Position numbers and translations under genes: made by a program | Assembly: GCF_015207425.1 (NCBI RefSeq) | Contig: NZ_JADEWZ010000007.1 | Location: forward strand, 62,001 to 126,000 | Reading direction: 5' to 3' | Length of the DNA: 64,000 nucleotides | DNA from: Lusitaniella coriacea LEGE 07157 | Lineage (GTDB): Bacteria > Cyanobacteriota > Cyanobacteriia > Cyanobacteriales > Spirulinaceae | Shown: in pieces, positions 1 to 9,324 of the stretch | Layout: every line of letters begins with the position of its first letter | Position numbering within the stretch: position 1 is the first letter of the stretch | The notes under the pieces: model-generated | Seen by the model: only the letters and a program-made list of their open reading frames with translations | The model's database searches: none | What the model was told of the DNA's origin: nothing

Positions 1-949
1 ATAGCGATATGGACTCTAATGGCGCGGGAATGGATGAGAGTTTATCGACCAACCCAGAGGTAAACGGAGAGTTGAAACTTACGCCCTCTAAGGCTGTTTG
101 CCCGGAGAAAATGCGAATTAAACTGCGAAACAGCGCCATGAATAATGCCGCCCCCACTCCCTTATCGCACACATCTGCAATGACGATTCCCAATTGTCGA
201 TTGGGCAACTCGAAAAAATCATAAAAATCCCCAGATAGCAAGCGAGCGGGTTTGAAGAATGCTGCGATTTCCCACCCTTGATACTGGGGGAGTTGGGGGG
301 GGAGAAAATTTTGCTGGATGCACTGACCCATTTCCAGTTCGCGATCGAGGGCTTTCTTTTGTCGGGTCAATTCCGCAAACAGTTGGGCGTTGTGCAGAAC
401 CAAAGCAATTTGATTCGTCGTCACTTGCATCAAATCCGCCGTTTTGGAGCTAAAATGACCCGGTTGAGAATGCAACAGCGACAGAATTCCCAATAAATAG
501 TCTTCCTTGAGGATCGGGACGATCAATGCCGATCGCGCGCGATAAGAAGTCCGATCCAAATCAACCCAACGCTCGTCCTTTTCCGTATCGAGACTTAACC
601 CCACCTGACGATATTGCTTCACCCACCCTGTCAGTCCCCGTTCTAAAATTCCTTCCAATTGCTCTTGCGACAGATTGGGAGGCGATTCATTGCGGCTGAA
701 AATCCAGTGACTCGCTCGACCCTCCCGATCGAACAAGAAAATACGACCTTCCTCGGCGTGGGTGAGTTCGGTGGAAACATCAAGGGTTTGTTGTAATGTG
801 GTTTGGAGCATTTCTCCCGTGGGAGAAGTCCGCACCATCGCAACTAAAATTTCTAGCAGTTTTTTGGGGAGTGCATTGGCAGCAACCTCTCTACGGAAAG
901 ATTCCCATTCTCGGTCTGTTGGGTTGAGAGATAAATCGCGATCGCCCAT
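1..949 (-). CDS. GAF-domain PP2C/SpoIIE-type serine phosphatase (3' end outside window)
   Basis: The minus frame is open from the ATG at 949 to the window edge, about 316 codons, so the C-terminus is missing. The first part resembles a GAF sensor: a hydrophobic core with the phrase GLTGWVKQYRQVG and then a 'LIVPILKEDYLLGILSL' type segment. It is followed by a short helical linker and the start of a SpoIIE/RsbU-type PP2C domain, with SGDFYDFF and IADVCDKGVGAAL carrying metal-binding aspartates. Such enzymes remove phosphate from STAS-domain anti-sigma antagonists. A STAS gene lies just upstream on the same strand (40 bp gap), which supports a partner-switching pair. The input signal is unknown. 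Confidence 0.85.
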   Translation of the reverse strand, partial: MGDRDLSLNPTDREWESFRREVAANALPKKLLEILVAMVRTSPTGEMLQTTLQQTLDVSTELTHAEEGRIFLFDREGRASHWIFSRNESPPNLSQEQLEGILERGLTGWVKQYRQVGLSLDTEKDERWVDLDRTSYRARSALIVPILKEDYLLGILSLLHSQPGHFSSKTADLMQVTTNQIALVLHNAQLFAELTRQKKALDRELEMGQCIQQNFLPPQLPQYQGWEIAAFFKPARLLSGDFYDFFELPNRQLGIVIADVCDKGVGAALFMALFRSLIRIFSGQTALEGVSFNSPFTSGLVDKLSSIPAPLESISL

Positions 950-988
950 ATTGTCTCTATTGATCTATACCCTGTGCGCCAATGCTGC

Positions 989-1321
989 TCATTGAATTGT
1001 TCTTAAACCTAACTCTATTGTCTCGCAGGTGGTGAAAAAATCGAGAAATCCGGTCATTTTCAGCGTTTTACGAATTTCTTCAGCCAGTCCCACTAAGATG
1101 AGCTTGCTCTGAGCGGTATTGACCCGTCGATACAATGACAGTAACATCCGCAAGCCCGCACTGGACATATATTGAACTTGCGTCATGTCTAAGAGGATTT
1201 TACTCCCCGGTTTGGCAAGAGGGAGAATTTGCTGTTGTACTTCTGCTGCTGTATTCGCATCCAGATCCCCCACCAACTCCGCAATAGTGACAGATTGGTT
1301 CGTTTTAATTTGAATATTCAT
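989..1321 (-). CDS. STAS-domain protein (anti-sigma factor antagonist type)
   Basis: This is a 110-residue single STAS domain. The pattern is typical: an N-terminal beta strand, LVGDLDANTAAEVQQQI, KILLDMTQVQYMSSAGLRML, then an alternating strand/helix tail. Ser53/Ser54 in MSSAGL fall where SpoIIAA/RsbV are phosphorylated. An in-frame start 30 bp upstream (1351) would add ten non-conserved residues, so I prefer the ATG at 1321. The gene precedes the PP2C phosphatase on the same strand, so the phosphatase probably acts on this protein. The matching anti-sigma kinase is not in the window. Confidence 0.9.
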   Translation of the reverse strand: MNIQIKTNQSVTIAELVGDLDANTAAEVQQQILPLAKPGSKILLDMTQVQYMSSAGLRMLLSLYRRVNTAQSKLILVGLAEEIRKTLKMTGFLDFFTTCETIELGLRTIQ

Positions 1322-1433
1322 AAATGACGAACAAAGAAAATTCTCGCTCATGTCTTTGGTGGAAATTGAACATTAATTGCACTTGTTGGAGAAGCCGGAA
1401 TTGAAGGCGTAGATTTACCGCGATCGCGTAAGT

Positions 1434-1778
1434 TTACATCTCTCGATCGTAGCGCAGTCGCTGCGGACTATCGACCCCATACAATTCTTCAATATGCTGA
1501 TGGCAACAATCAACGGCAAATTCATCGAACTCCCCAAGCTCGATTCCGTACATTCGCGCAAAGCGATCGGGTTCCACTCGACAAAACCCCGGTCGTTCTG
1601 AATAAATCGTGCATTCTCGACTCGCGCGATCGAAATGAACGCACCACCCATCCTTTCCCACTAAACTAAGATATTGAGCCAGTTCCTCCGGAGATAAATA
1701 GTCTTCCAAATCCGGTCGTTCGCTCGGATCGAGATGACAGCACGCCCCGCAATTCTTCATACAATGCCAGGTTGCCAT
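1434..1778 (-). CDS. YkgJ-family cysteine cluster protein
   Basis: The protein has 114 residues. It begins with a cysteine cluster (C6, C10, C13, C14) and has further cysteines in DGWCVHF, RECTIYSERPGFC and VDCCHQH. This is the YkgJ/UPF0153 arrangement, thought to hold a metal or Fe-S centre. The length is normal for cyanobacterial members. No biochemical function is established. It stands alone, convergent with no obvious partner, and divergent from psb30 about 156 bp away. Confidence 0.85.
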   Translation of the reverse strand: MATWHCMKNCGACCHLDPSERPDLEDYLSPEELAQYLSLVGKDGWCVHFDRASRECTIYSERPGFCRVEPDRFARMYGIELGEFDEFAVDCCHQHIEELYGVDSPQRLRYDREM

Positions 1779-1934
1779 ATCCCCATCCTTGACTTTATTA
1801 TCGGTTTTATGAAATCAAACTTTATGTAGTTTTGTTGAGTTTCTGAAAGAGAGGTGAAACTTCCCAGGTAGTATATAGAACGTATTTTTAAATTCAGCCT
1901 TTTAAACTGGGTCGGGATAACCGGAGGAGAAAAC

Positions 1935-2087
1935 ATGGATTCCGTTATGAATTTCGCAAATGATATCCTTAGTGTATTCGGTAGCATCAACTGGGAAGTG
2001 ATTTTTCAACTAACGTTTGTGGCTCTGATTCTGATTGCTGGCCCTGCCGTCATCGTGCTATTGGCTCTGCGAGGGGGCGATCTCTAA
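1935..2087 (+). CDS. psb30: Photosystem II protein Psb30 (Ycf12)
   Basis: A 50-codon frame preceded by a strong GGAGGAG ribosome site at 1922. It encodes one membrane helix ending in the signature AGPAVIVLLALRGGDL, typical of the Psb30/Ycf12 C-terminus. Psb30 is a small peripheral subunit of photosystem II in the thylakoid membrane. Known homologues are about 33-46 residues; this one has a slightly longer N-terminus (MDSVMNFANDIL). The second in-frame ATG at 1947 could be an alternative start, but the ribosome site favours 1935. Confidence 0.9.
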   Translation: MDSVMNFANDILSVFGSINWEVIFQLTFVALILIAGPAVIVLLALRGGDL

Positions 2088-2115
2088 GCACCGAGGAACG
2101 GTTTAGAGTCCATCT

Positions 2116-2518
2116 TAAGCTGCTATGCATTTAAATTGTGACTGAGGCAGACACGGGGACGGGGTGACGGCACTTCGACACGCTCAGTGACCGGGTGACG
2201 CGGATAGGGAGGAGCAGAGGAAGCTGGGGAAGCTGGGGGAGTTTTTGGATGACACGGAGACGGCTAATGACTGTTCCCTGTTCCCTGTTCCCTGTTCCCT
2301 GTTCCCTGTTCCCTGTTCCCTGTTCCCTGTTCCCTGTTCCCTGTTCCCTGTTCCCTGTTCCCTGTTCCCTGTTCCCTTTTGCTATCGCGCAAAGTTCCAT
2401 ATCCCAAAGGTCAACGCTATAGGAATAGCCAGTTTTTTGCTGACACCTGATAGCTGATGGCTGACTGCTTAATGCGATACAGAGCGCCCTATACCCAATT
2501 TAGATATGTTTTAGCTTA
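2116..2518. repeat. MITE-like element with imperfect terminal inverted repeats (copy 1)
   Basis: The left end (from 2116) reads TAAGCT, then variable bases, CATTTAAATTG. The right end (to 2518), read in reverse complement, gives TAAGCT, AAAACATAT, CTAAATTGGG. The same ends bracket a shorter element at 5355-5525. The interior holds a heptamer array and a 100-bp block that recurs inverted at 24668. It encodes no credible protein; open frames here are by-products of the tandem repeat. No target-site duplication is clear. Confidence 0.6.
2272..2377. repeat. Tandem heptamer array (GTTCCCT)n, about 15 copies
   Basis: A near-perfect run of the heptamer GTTCCCT covers about 106 bp. On the other strand it reads GGGAACA, a short tandem repeat type known in filamentous cyanobacteria. 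The GGGAACA/GGGAATA variants recur at 24764-24790 and inside the giant kinase gene at 25764 and 26075. Frames across the array give repetitive peptides and should not be taken as genes. Confidence 0.95.
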
Positions 2519-2620
2519 TCTTTGGGGAACGTTGGGTTATAAGTATGTTGATTGAGGGGTCTGAGGTCTGCGATTGTAGGCATTTTGGGTTCCTCAATTT
2601 TCTTCAGTCTGCTCCCTCTC

Positions 2621-4957
2621 TCAAGACACTTTTTGATAATTATTTTTACGGCGTTTCTCAATTTCTGCAATAGGCAATAGGAGCGTTGATTCGATTTCTT
2701 GTCGAACGTCGCCGCTCACTCTAGAAATGCGTTTCAGACACTCAACCAATAATTTATTCGCATCGTAATATTGTTTGAGTAATTCCTTTTCTTGGGTTTT
2801 AAACTGCCAATCGTAACCAATATTTCGATAGGCAATGATAGTGAGTCGCAAGTTTTGCGTCCAAATTTCGCTGTTGGATTTCCACCATTTTTGATAAGTC
2901 GATTTATCCCCTTCTGCATCGGGAAGTTGCGATTTAAATCGCTTTAAGGATTGTTTGAGTTCGTGTTCGAGTTGAATGTGTAAGTTATCCACAAAGGTCA
3001 AAAATAAACCCAAATCGTAGGCGAAAGTGACTAACAAACAGTCGAGGATTAGATCCAAGAGAAATTCATAATCTAGTTTCCGAATGGAATTATATTTGAA
3101 TACTCGGTTCAAATTTTCATCCAGGTGGCAAGCCAGAGAGCGATCGTGAAGGGAAGATTTTAAGGCGCGATCGACTGCATGAGAAAAGTCTAGAGAACGA
3201 GCGAGTTTGGGTTCTAAAATGCGATCGACGGCTAAGGAAAAATAAAAAGCGCGAACGGCGGCTTGTTTGTAAGAAACTTGCACTAAACTTGCTTTTTGAG
3301 TCACCCAAGCCATAAAAATTTGTAGCTTCTGATTGGTGGCAATAATTGTATCTGTTTTTTGCTTTATTTGTAGTAAAAGATCGTCGGGATTATTCATGCG
3401 TTCGGCTGCAAGAAAAAAGATGTCTTGCCAACTTTTCTGCATTAACGAACTAAAGGAACGATCTGAGAATTGGGGAGAGAAGCGATCGAGAATTGCTTTT
3501 GTTAAAAAATATTCGTGTAGCGTTAAATGTGCAAAAGAATAAATCCCCGGCGCTCTCTCCAAAAGCAAACCATACTGTTCTTCTAGGATTTCTAGAATGG
3601 CTTTATATTCTGGTTTATCTTGAGCGTTGAGATCGGAAGGATATCGTCGATTGAGGTAATCGGTTATATCTTTCTGAAGGGTTTTTTCTTCAAAAAATAG
3701 TTCTTCTCTCTCAAAACTTTTAGTGGCAATGTAGTTTAAAAGCTCGTGGAATAATTGAGGATCGAGGGAAGAATCTATGTCTTTGGGGTCGAGTAGCAAT
3801 TTAATGCTCTGCTCGTAAAAATCGAAGTGGCAAGAGGGCAAATATTTGAAGGTCTGGAATACCCAACAGGCAAAACTTAGCAGAATGGGAGTGACAGCAA
3901 GTTTGGCAATTTGCTGATTTTCGCGAAATCTCAATTTGCCGATAAATTGCTTTGCAAGGATATTCCCATGATGGGGTTTTTCTGTGAGAGCGCAGAACCA
4001 ATTTTTTGCAAATTGCTCGACTTGTGCTGAACTGAGGTTAACGACTTCGACGTATTCAAAGTTGGGAAAGGTGTATTCTGTTGCTTGCGTTCGACAGGTG
4101 AGAACGATTGAGTTTTTGTAGTATTGCTGGGAGAAGTTGCGAATTTGGTACTGAACGTTACGTCGCGCGGTTTCGGGCATTTCGTCTAAACCGTCGAATA
4201 ACAGAAGCACTTTACCGGAGTTTAAAATATTCTCGGTTTGAAGGGGATCGATTAGACCCAATTCGAGGTGAATGTATTCTTTGAGTAGGGCGTTACGCCG
4301 AGTGACCAGAGGCGTTAATTCTTTGAGTTCGAGTAGGATGGGAATGTAGTCGGAGTGCAGTTGACCGTTGCAGCAGGCGATCGCGAGATGTTTGAGAAAG
4401 GTACTTTTTCCCGAACCGGGTTTGCCGATAACGATGGATTTGGGCGATCGCGCGATCGCTTGCAATCCCGACAAGCGCTGTTGGGGTTCTCCTAAACCAA
4501 ATCGTTCAAAATCCTGTTGCGGCTTGAAGTCTTGGAGCAAATTAGCCGGAGAGATACAGGTTTCCCTAGAGAGTCGTTCGACGGTGCAAAGATCGACGCA
4601 CAATTGGCTGACCTCAACCTGTTGCTGATTGAGCAGGGTTACTTGACTATGGCGGCGTTTGATTTTACGGCAACAGTGTTGGCGAACTTGTTCGATTAAA
4701 ACAGATAGCTCGCGATCGAGGTCGGGTTCGCCGTTTTCGATCAGACCGTCATTTTCCTCTAAAGCGAGTCCTAGGGCAGAATAAATACTTTCTAAAGCTT
4801 CGCGATCGATGGGTTTTCCGGTCAAAAAGCGAGAGATAATTTGAGGGCTTAATCCGGTGAGTTTTTCGAGAATTTTCTGCTGCAAGGTATCGCGCGCAAG
4901 GGCTTGTTTAACTTTGCGAATAGCCTGTTGATGTGCTTGGAATGAGCGACTTGCCAT
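2621..4957 (-). CDS. NACHT-domain STAND NTPase with N-terminal DNA-binding-like domain
   Basis: The protein has 778 residues. Residues 1-70 resemble a lambda-repressor-type helix-turn-helix (LQQKILEKLTGLSPQIISRFLTGKPID). The NACHT NTPase follows: Walker A GKPGSGKST at 178-186 and Walker B LLLFDGLDEM at 251-260, with the second small/acidic position typical of NACHT, and sensor-like TCRTQ near 300. The remaining 450 residues are helical, without recognisable WD40 or TPR repeats. NACHT/STAND proteins are signal-gated switches, and bacterial members include anti-phage effectors. This architecture is common in cyanobacteria, but its ligand and effector are unknown. It is a single gene flanked by repeat DNA on both sides. 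Confidence 0.85.
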   Translation of the reverse strand: MASRSFQAHQQAIRKVKQALARDTLQQKILEKLTGLSPQIISRFLTGKPIDREALESIYSALGLALEENDGLIENGEPDLDRELSVLIEQVRQHCCRKIKRRHSQVTLLNQQQVEVSQLCVDLCTVERLSRETCISPANLLQDFKPQQDFERFGLGEPQQRLSGLQAIARSPKSIVIGKPGSGKSTFLKHLAIACCNGQLHSDYIPILLELKELTPLVTRRNALLKEYIHLELGLIDPLQTENILNSGKVLLLFDGLDEMPETARRNVQYQIRNFSQQYYKNSIVLTCRTQATEYTFPNFEYVEVVNLSSAQVEQFAKNWFCALTEKPHHGNILAKQFIGKLRFRENQQIAKLAVTPILLSFACWVFQTFKYLPSCHFDFYEQSIKLLLDPKDIDSSLDPQLFHELLNYIATKSFEREELFFEEKTLQKDITDYLNRRYPSDLNAQDKPEYKAILEILEEQYGLLLERAPGIYSFAHLTLHEYFLTKAILDRFSPQFSDRSFSSLMQKSWQDIFFLAAERMNNPDDLLLQIKQKTDTIIATNQKLQIFMAWVTQKASLVQVSYKQAAVRAFYFSLAVDRILEPKLARSLDFSHAVDRALKSSLHDRSLACHLDENLNRVFKYNSIRKLDYEFLLDLILDCLLVTFAYDLGLFLTFVDNLHIQLEHELKQSLKRFKSQLPDAEGDKSTYQKWWKSNSEIWTQNLRLTIIAYRNIGYDWQFKTQEKELLKQYYDANKLLVECLKRISRVSGDVRQEIESTLLLPIAEIEKRRKNNYQKVS

Positions 4958-5836
4958 ATACCCAAAGACCAGATGGATTCCCGAAAGATGTCTACTGGTG
5001 TAGACGAAATAAAGGGAGAATTGAACCCGAATTTACTATAAATCCTACAACCGTCGGCGAGAGTTGGCGAATGTCGGCGAGAAAAGAAGCGGCGAGCAGG
5101 ATCGAGGATTTCCAATCGGGATAGCGGTTAGTTGTTATCCTGCCAGGGTTGTGATGGGAAAAATGTTACTGTTGCGAACATTACAATGCTTTTTTGCAAT
5201 TAATTGAGCTGAACCAGGGCAAAATTGAGGGAATTTGTCGGGTTGATGGGGATCGCGGCAGCAGGCGCTAAAGGTTGAGAACCCTCCCGATATTAACATT
5301 AAGATCCGTTCGATTCTACGCGTCATGACTTGGGGAAAGAAACAGCACTGGTGATAAGCTGTTACACATTTAAATTGTGAATGAGACTGACACGGGGACG
5401 GGGAGAGGTCGGAACGCCTCTGAGGTTCCCTCAGAGGTCGCAAGCCGACCTAGCGGGGACGGGGTGAGGGATTGAAGGCTTTGATACAGAGCGTTTGATA
5501 CCCAATTTGAATGTGTTTTAGCTTACCAAATCCTAAAGAGCTTAAACGATTTGCTGGGGATTGCGATCGAGAATTGGTATGAGTAATTCTCAATATTCGC
5601 ACAAGGCGTGTTAGCTTGGGGAACCTAAATCTGTCAATATAGCAGTAGGCTATCAGCTATCAGCTTCTTACGCAGTTGGATAGGTTGAGGAGGTGGCAAT
5701 ATTTGAGGTTTCCTCGAAACCCCGTACGCTCCATCGCCATCAGCCCAAACCTTACTATCTATTTCTAGCTTATAGCTTTGTGAAATGTCCTAACCTTAAT
5801 GCTTCGTGCTGTATTCTCTCGTTCGTTATTTTTTGA
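4958..5836. other. Intergenic region with a MITE-like element, no gene seen
   Basis: This 879-bp stretch lies between the divergent NACHT and beta-propeller-like genes. I see no coding frame with family resemblance. It holds the MITE-like element at 5355-5525 and, at 5644-5672, a fragment (GCTATCAGCTATCAGC) of the interspersed repeat also seen at 2440 and 24680. Promoters for both flanking genes presumably lie here, but no convincing -10/-35 pair could be fixed. Confidence 0.6.
5355..5525. repeat. MITE-like element (copy 2) with internal nested palindrome
   Basis: The left end is TAAGCT, three bases, ACACATT, one base, AAATT. The reverse complement of the right end shows the same TAAGCT/ACACATT/AAATT blocks with the same spacing, so the 171-bp unit has about 25-bp imperfect inverted ends. 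Inside, GGTCGG (5407) pairs with CCGACC (5445), and within that CCTCTGAGG (5417-5425) pairs perfectly with CCTCAGAGG (5429-5437) across a 3-base loop. The ends match the element at 2116-2518, but the interiors differ. Confidence 0.65.
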
Positions 5837-7300
5837 ATGACATCTAACCCAGAAGCAGACATTCAAAATTCTCAACGGTTCTATCCCTTTGACCGGGCGG
5901 CGATCGCGGCAATTGCTTTACTGTTTGTTTTTGTTATTGGTCTTACAGTCTTCGGCAAGTTCTTGACTCCCAAGGTGGCTGGATTTAGCTGGCAAGATCG
6001 AAAAATCGGTGCGGATGCGCGGGCTTTTGTGCTGAAGTTTAAACGCCCAATGGATCGCGCTAGCGTTGAGGCGAATTTACAAATCGAACCCGATCTTCCG
6101 GGCAAGATTGCTTGGGGCGATCGCGAACTGTTTTATACGCTGCTGCAACCGCCTGTGTACGGGGAAGATTACCAGGTCACCTTGCAAGGGGCAAAGGAAC
6201 GGTATGGCGAGTGGGGCGCTGGGGGACGGCGAATTGAAACCTTTCAGGGAATGTTTGAGGCGCGCGATCGCGTGTTTGCTTATTTGGGCGTGGAGGGAGA
6301 CGAACGGGGGAAGTTAATCCTCTACAATCTCACGCAAGAGCGCAAGCAAATTTTGACTCCTCCCGATCTGATTGTCATTGACTTTAAGCCCTATCCCGAC
6401 AGCGAGAGAATTCTATTTTCCGCGATCGATAGCGCCTCTATCGATCGCGATTTGCGCGACCTGCAACTCTACACCGTCACTACAGGACTGAATAGCACTC
6501 AACCCTTCGGTCGCATTCAGCCGATTTTGGATGCTAGAACCTACCAAAATTTTCAATTCGATCTCTCCACCGATGGCAAGACCGTTATTATTGACCGAGA
6601 GAATCCCCTCAACCCTTCCGATACGGCATTGTGGATCGTTCCTGGTGCTGGGGAACCCCGTTCCTTGGGCATTCGCGGCGAAACCTTTGCGATCGCGCCG
6701 GACGGTCAAACCTTAGCTGTCGGTCAAGAACGGGGTATCTCCCTAATCCCCCTCACGCCTCAAGCCCCACCCTTAGCGTTTTTGCCGGGATACGAAGAAA
6801 TTTTAGAATTTTCCCCCGACCGCGCCATGCCTCTCTTGCTGGATATTTTACCCGACGGCACGCGATCGCTCGTTCTGGTTAAGGGTCGAGGTCTTTCCCC
6901 AAAACGCATCCCCATTGCGGGATTAGTGCGGGATTGCAAATTCTCGCCACTACAAACGGATATTCTCTATTGTTTTCAACTTGGGGGAAAAAACCAGCCT
7001 CCCGAACAACCCCTTCTCTCCCTCATCGATCTAAAAAAGGTTCGCGAAACCCCTTTCCTCGCCCTGACTGACTATCAAGAGGTCGTTATAAGTTTATCTC
7101 CTGATGGATTGACGTTGCTGTTCGATCAAGTGGTAACCACTCCTAGTGGGTTCGAGGGCGACCCATCGCAACCCGAAACATTAGCTGCCAGTATTTGGTT
7201 ATTGCGCTTACCCGATCCCTCGCGCGAGGGCGATCGCGCGATCGCCATTCAACGCCCCGAAAAGCTCTTTCCCGGTTTAAATCCCGTCTGGTTGCCATAA
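5837..7300 (+). CDS. Membrane-anchored protein with Ig-like and beta-propeller-like regions, function unknown
   Basis: The protein has 487 residues. One N-terminal membrane helix (about residues 20-42, AAIAAIALLFVFVIGLTVF) anchors it. A segment then resembles the bacterial Ig-like 'Big_5' domain (ARAFVLKFKRPMDRASVEANLQIEPDLPGKI). The rest has repeated blade-like phrases (PDSERILFSAIDS, FDLSTDGKTVIID, IAPDGQTLAVGQE, SLSPDGLTLLFDQ) as in TolB/WD40-like propellers. It is probably exposed to the periplasm or lumen. Homologues appear conserved in cyanobacteria without a known role. No operon partner is apparent; the next gene is 236 bp downstream. Confidence 0.7.
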   Translation: MTSNPEADIQNSQRFYPFDRAAIAAIALLFVFVIGLTVFGKFLTPKVAGFSWQDRKIGADARAFVLKFKRPMDRASVEANLQIEPDLPGKIAWGDRELFYTLLQPPVYGEDYQVTLQGAKERYGEWGAGGRRIETFQGMFEARDRVFAYLGVEGDERGKLILYNLTQERKQILTPPDLIVIDFKPYPDSERILFSAIDSASIDRDLRDLQLYTVTTGLNSTQPFGRIQPILDARTYQNFQFDLSTDGKTVIIDRENPLNPSDTALWIVPGAGEPRSLGIRGETFAIAPDGQTLAVGQERGISLIPLTPQAPPLAFLPGYEEILEFSPDRAMPLLLDILPDGTRSLVLVKGRGLSPKRIPIAGLVRDCKFSPLQTDILYCFQLGGKNQPPEQPLLSLIDLKKVRETPFLALTDYQEVVISLSPDGLTLLFDQVVTTPSGFEGDPSQPETLAASIWLLRLPDPSREGDRAIAIQRPEKLFPGLNPVWLP

Positions 7301-7536
7301 ACTACATAGAAAATGAGTATCTCCACGCTCCACGCCAACTCGTAGTATTTTAAGAAACGCGATCCCAAATTTTCCCGACGATCCTCGCGATCGCGATCGG
7401 CAGATCGTTCGTTTAACCCGTAAAAAGGGCATTCTTTTCCTTTGACTTCTGGCAAAATATATGGCAAAAACTTGTCTCGCCCGAACAGTCAAATATTCCT
7501 TTCGATCCCAATACACATCAACCTTTGGAGGAAACC

Positions 7537-9219
7537 ATGTCTAAACCCACTCGTTCCCCTCTACCCATTATTCTCGTTCGCGGTTTTGGCGGACTCGATG
7601 TTGCCCAAGAAAGAAAAGATACCTATCAACGCTTTAATATCGGAACCGTCTATCCCCATAAAAAAGGAGATAACTATATTTATGAAGGAATGCTCTTGCG
7701 GTTTGTAAAATCAAAATGGCGCTATCAAGATGCTGTTAATGTTATTAAATACGATGACATCAGCGATAAAGGTGACACCCTCAAAGACTATCAAGCCTTT
7801 ATTCCCTACGACCAAATCAAACGCTCTTCTTATCCGGGAGTGTTGGAGAAGTTTGAGCGTTTAAAAGATGAAGGATTCTTCTGTTACGATTGCGTCATGC
7901 TCGACCCCAGTATGGCACTTTACCTCCTAGAATCGAGCGAAGATCCTTGGCAAACTTTATGGGTTTTTCGCTACTACGATTTGGGAAACCGCGACTTTAA
8001 TCGCTACGGTCAATCCCTCGTTCGTACTATTAATATCATCCGAGAATTAACCGCAAAATCCGAAGCAGATGGAACATTAATTAAGCCAAAAGTCAATATC
8101 ATTGCCCATTCGATGGGAGGACTTGTCGTTCGTAACGCTTTGCAAAATGCTTATCCAGAACTCGGCGAAAAAGCAGCAAACTATATTAATAAAATTGTCA
8201 CTCTTGGCACGCCTCATCGAGGGATCGCCTTTCAAATTTTAGAGAATTGGATTAGTTTAAGAGGGTCGAAAAGTCCAGAACAAGAACTCGAACGTTTCAA
8301 TCAAAAACGGCAAAAAAATCCCGATAATCCTGAAGCATTTGTTAATTTTCAGAAATATTTTCCCCTCGATCGTTTGCTCGCCGTGGTCGGTACGAATTAT
8401 CATACCTATAAGCCCTTTGCCTCTACCTTAAATCGCATCTTTTCTTCGGCAGGGGAATTTGGTCCTAACTACAATCGCAGTGATGGTTTAGTCAAACAAT
8501 CTTCCGCACACATCCCAGGCGCGCCGCGCACGTTCGTACACAAGTGTCATGGCGGAGAAGATTCGCTCATTTCATCGCGAGAATCCTATGAAATTGCAAC
8601 GCGATTCTTTTTTGGCGACGTTGGAGTGCGCTTGCTTTTTATGGAAGGAAAAGCCATTTTGGGAATGGATCTCTTCGCGAAAAGCGAGTTTTTTATCGGC
8701 GTTTCGATTAAGCCGCGCGGGGTTGATTTTGAGCTATTTCATCAAAGTAAAGAAGCAGAAAATTGCTACGGACCTTTCCGTAAAAGCGATCCGGGGGATA
8801 CTCAGAAAAATGTCAACTTTAGCGAAACAATGGATGAGATTGCATTTCCTTGGATTGAAGTTGATGAACGCGATCGCAAATTAATGTGGGAAGGTCATTT
8901 AAACACGGCATTAATTGTGGGAAATGCTCAAGATAATACAGCAGAAAAAGATATGGTCTTTCGCCTTGAGTTCTACGTGAGCGAACGAGATTTATTGGGG
9001 TTAGGGTTTTCTGATAATGTAATTTTTTCCAAGCAGTATTACGTTCGCGCCTTATTGAATAAGAATCCCCTGGAATTGGAACTGTATACCAATCAACGAA
9101 AGATGACGGGCGGTATGCCAATGGAATACGATAATGGCGGCTGGAATTTTGAGATTAAAGGAACGGGATTTCGCGGAACCTTCCGCATCGAACTCCAAAG
9201 AATTCCCCTCGAAGGTTAG
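7537..9219 (+). CDS. Alpha/beta-hydrolase of lipase/esterase type
   Basis: The protein has 560 residues. The ATG at 7537 sits behind a GGAGG ribosome site; an upstream TTG at 7525 overlaps that site and is unlikely. Near the N-terminus LPIILVRGFGG gives the oxyanion strand. The nucleophile elbow IIAHSMGGLVV places the serine at residue 192, and TLGTPHRG follows, as in PGAP1-like and triacylglycerol lipases. The last 180 residues form a separate beta-rich region of unknown role. No signal peptide is seen, so it is probably cytoplasmic. The substrate is unknown. Confidence 0.8.
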   Translation: MSKPTRSPLPIILVRGFGGLDVAQERKDTYQRFNIGTVYPHKKGDNYIYEGMLLRFVKSKWRYQDAVNVIKYDDISDKGDTLKDYQAFIPYDQIKRSSYPGVLEKFERLKDEGFFCYDCVMLDPSMALYLLESSEDPWQTLWVFRYYDLGNRDFNRYGQSLVRTINIIRELTAKSEADGTLIKPKVNIIAHSMGGLVVRNALQNAYPELGEKAANYINKIVTLGTPHRGIAFQILENWISLRGSKSPEQELERFNQKRQKNPDNPEAFVNFQKYFPLDRLLAVVGTNYHTYKPFASTLNRIFSSAGEFGPNYNRSDGLVKQSSAHIPGAPRTFVHKCHGGEDSLISSRESYEIATRFFFGDVGVRLLFMEGKAILGMDLFAKSEFFIGVSIKPRGVDFELFHQSKEAENCYGPFRKSDPGDTQKNVNFSETMDEIAFPWIEVDERDRKLMWEGHLNTALIVGNAQDNTAEKDMVFRLEFYVSERDLLGLGFSDNVIFSKQYYVRALLNKNPLELELYTNQRKMTGGMPMEYDNGGWNFEIKGTGFRGTFRIELQRIPLEG

Positions 9220-9324
9220 AATTAAGGACTCAGTCTTCAGCTTTTGGATAAAAAAGATCGGCAAATACTCTTGTTTGATGATTCTTTCGAGCTGACGGCT
9301 GATGGCTGAACGCTTACGATTAAA

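Noticed and set aside
2272-2377. Heptamer array as a CRISPR
   Set aside because: There are no spacers; the unit is a simple 7-bp tandem repeat.
2131-2457. Several open frames across the heptamer array, on both strands
   Set aside because: They exist because a 7-bp tandem repeat without stops stays open in several frames. The predicted peptides are only repeats of one heptapeptide.
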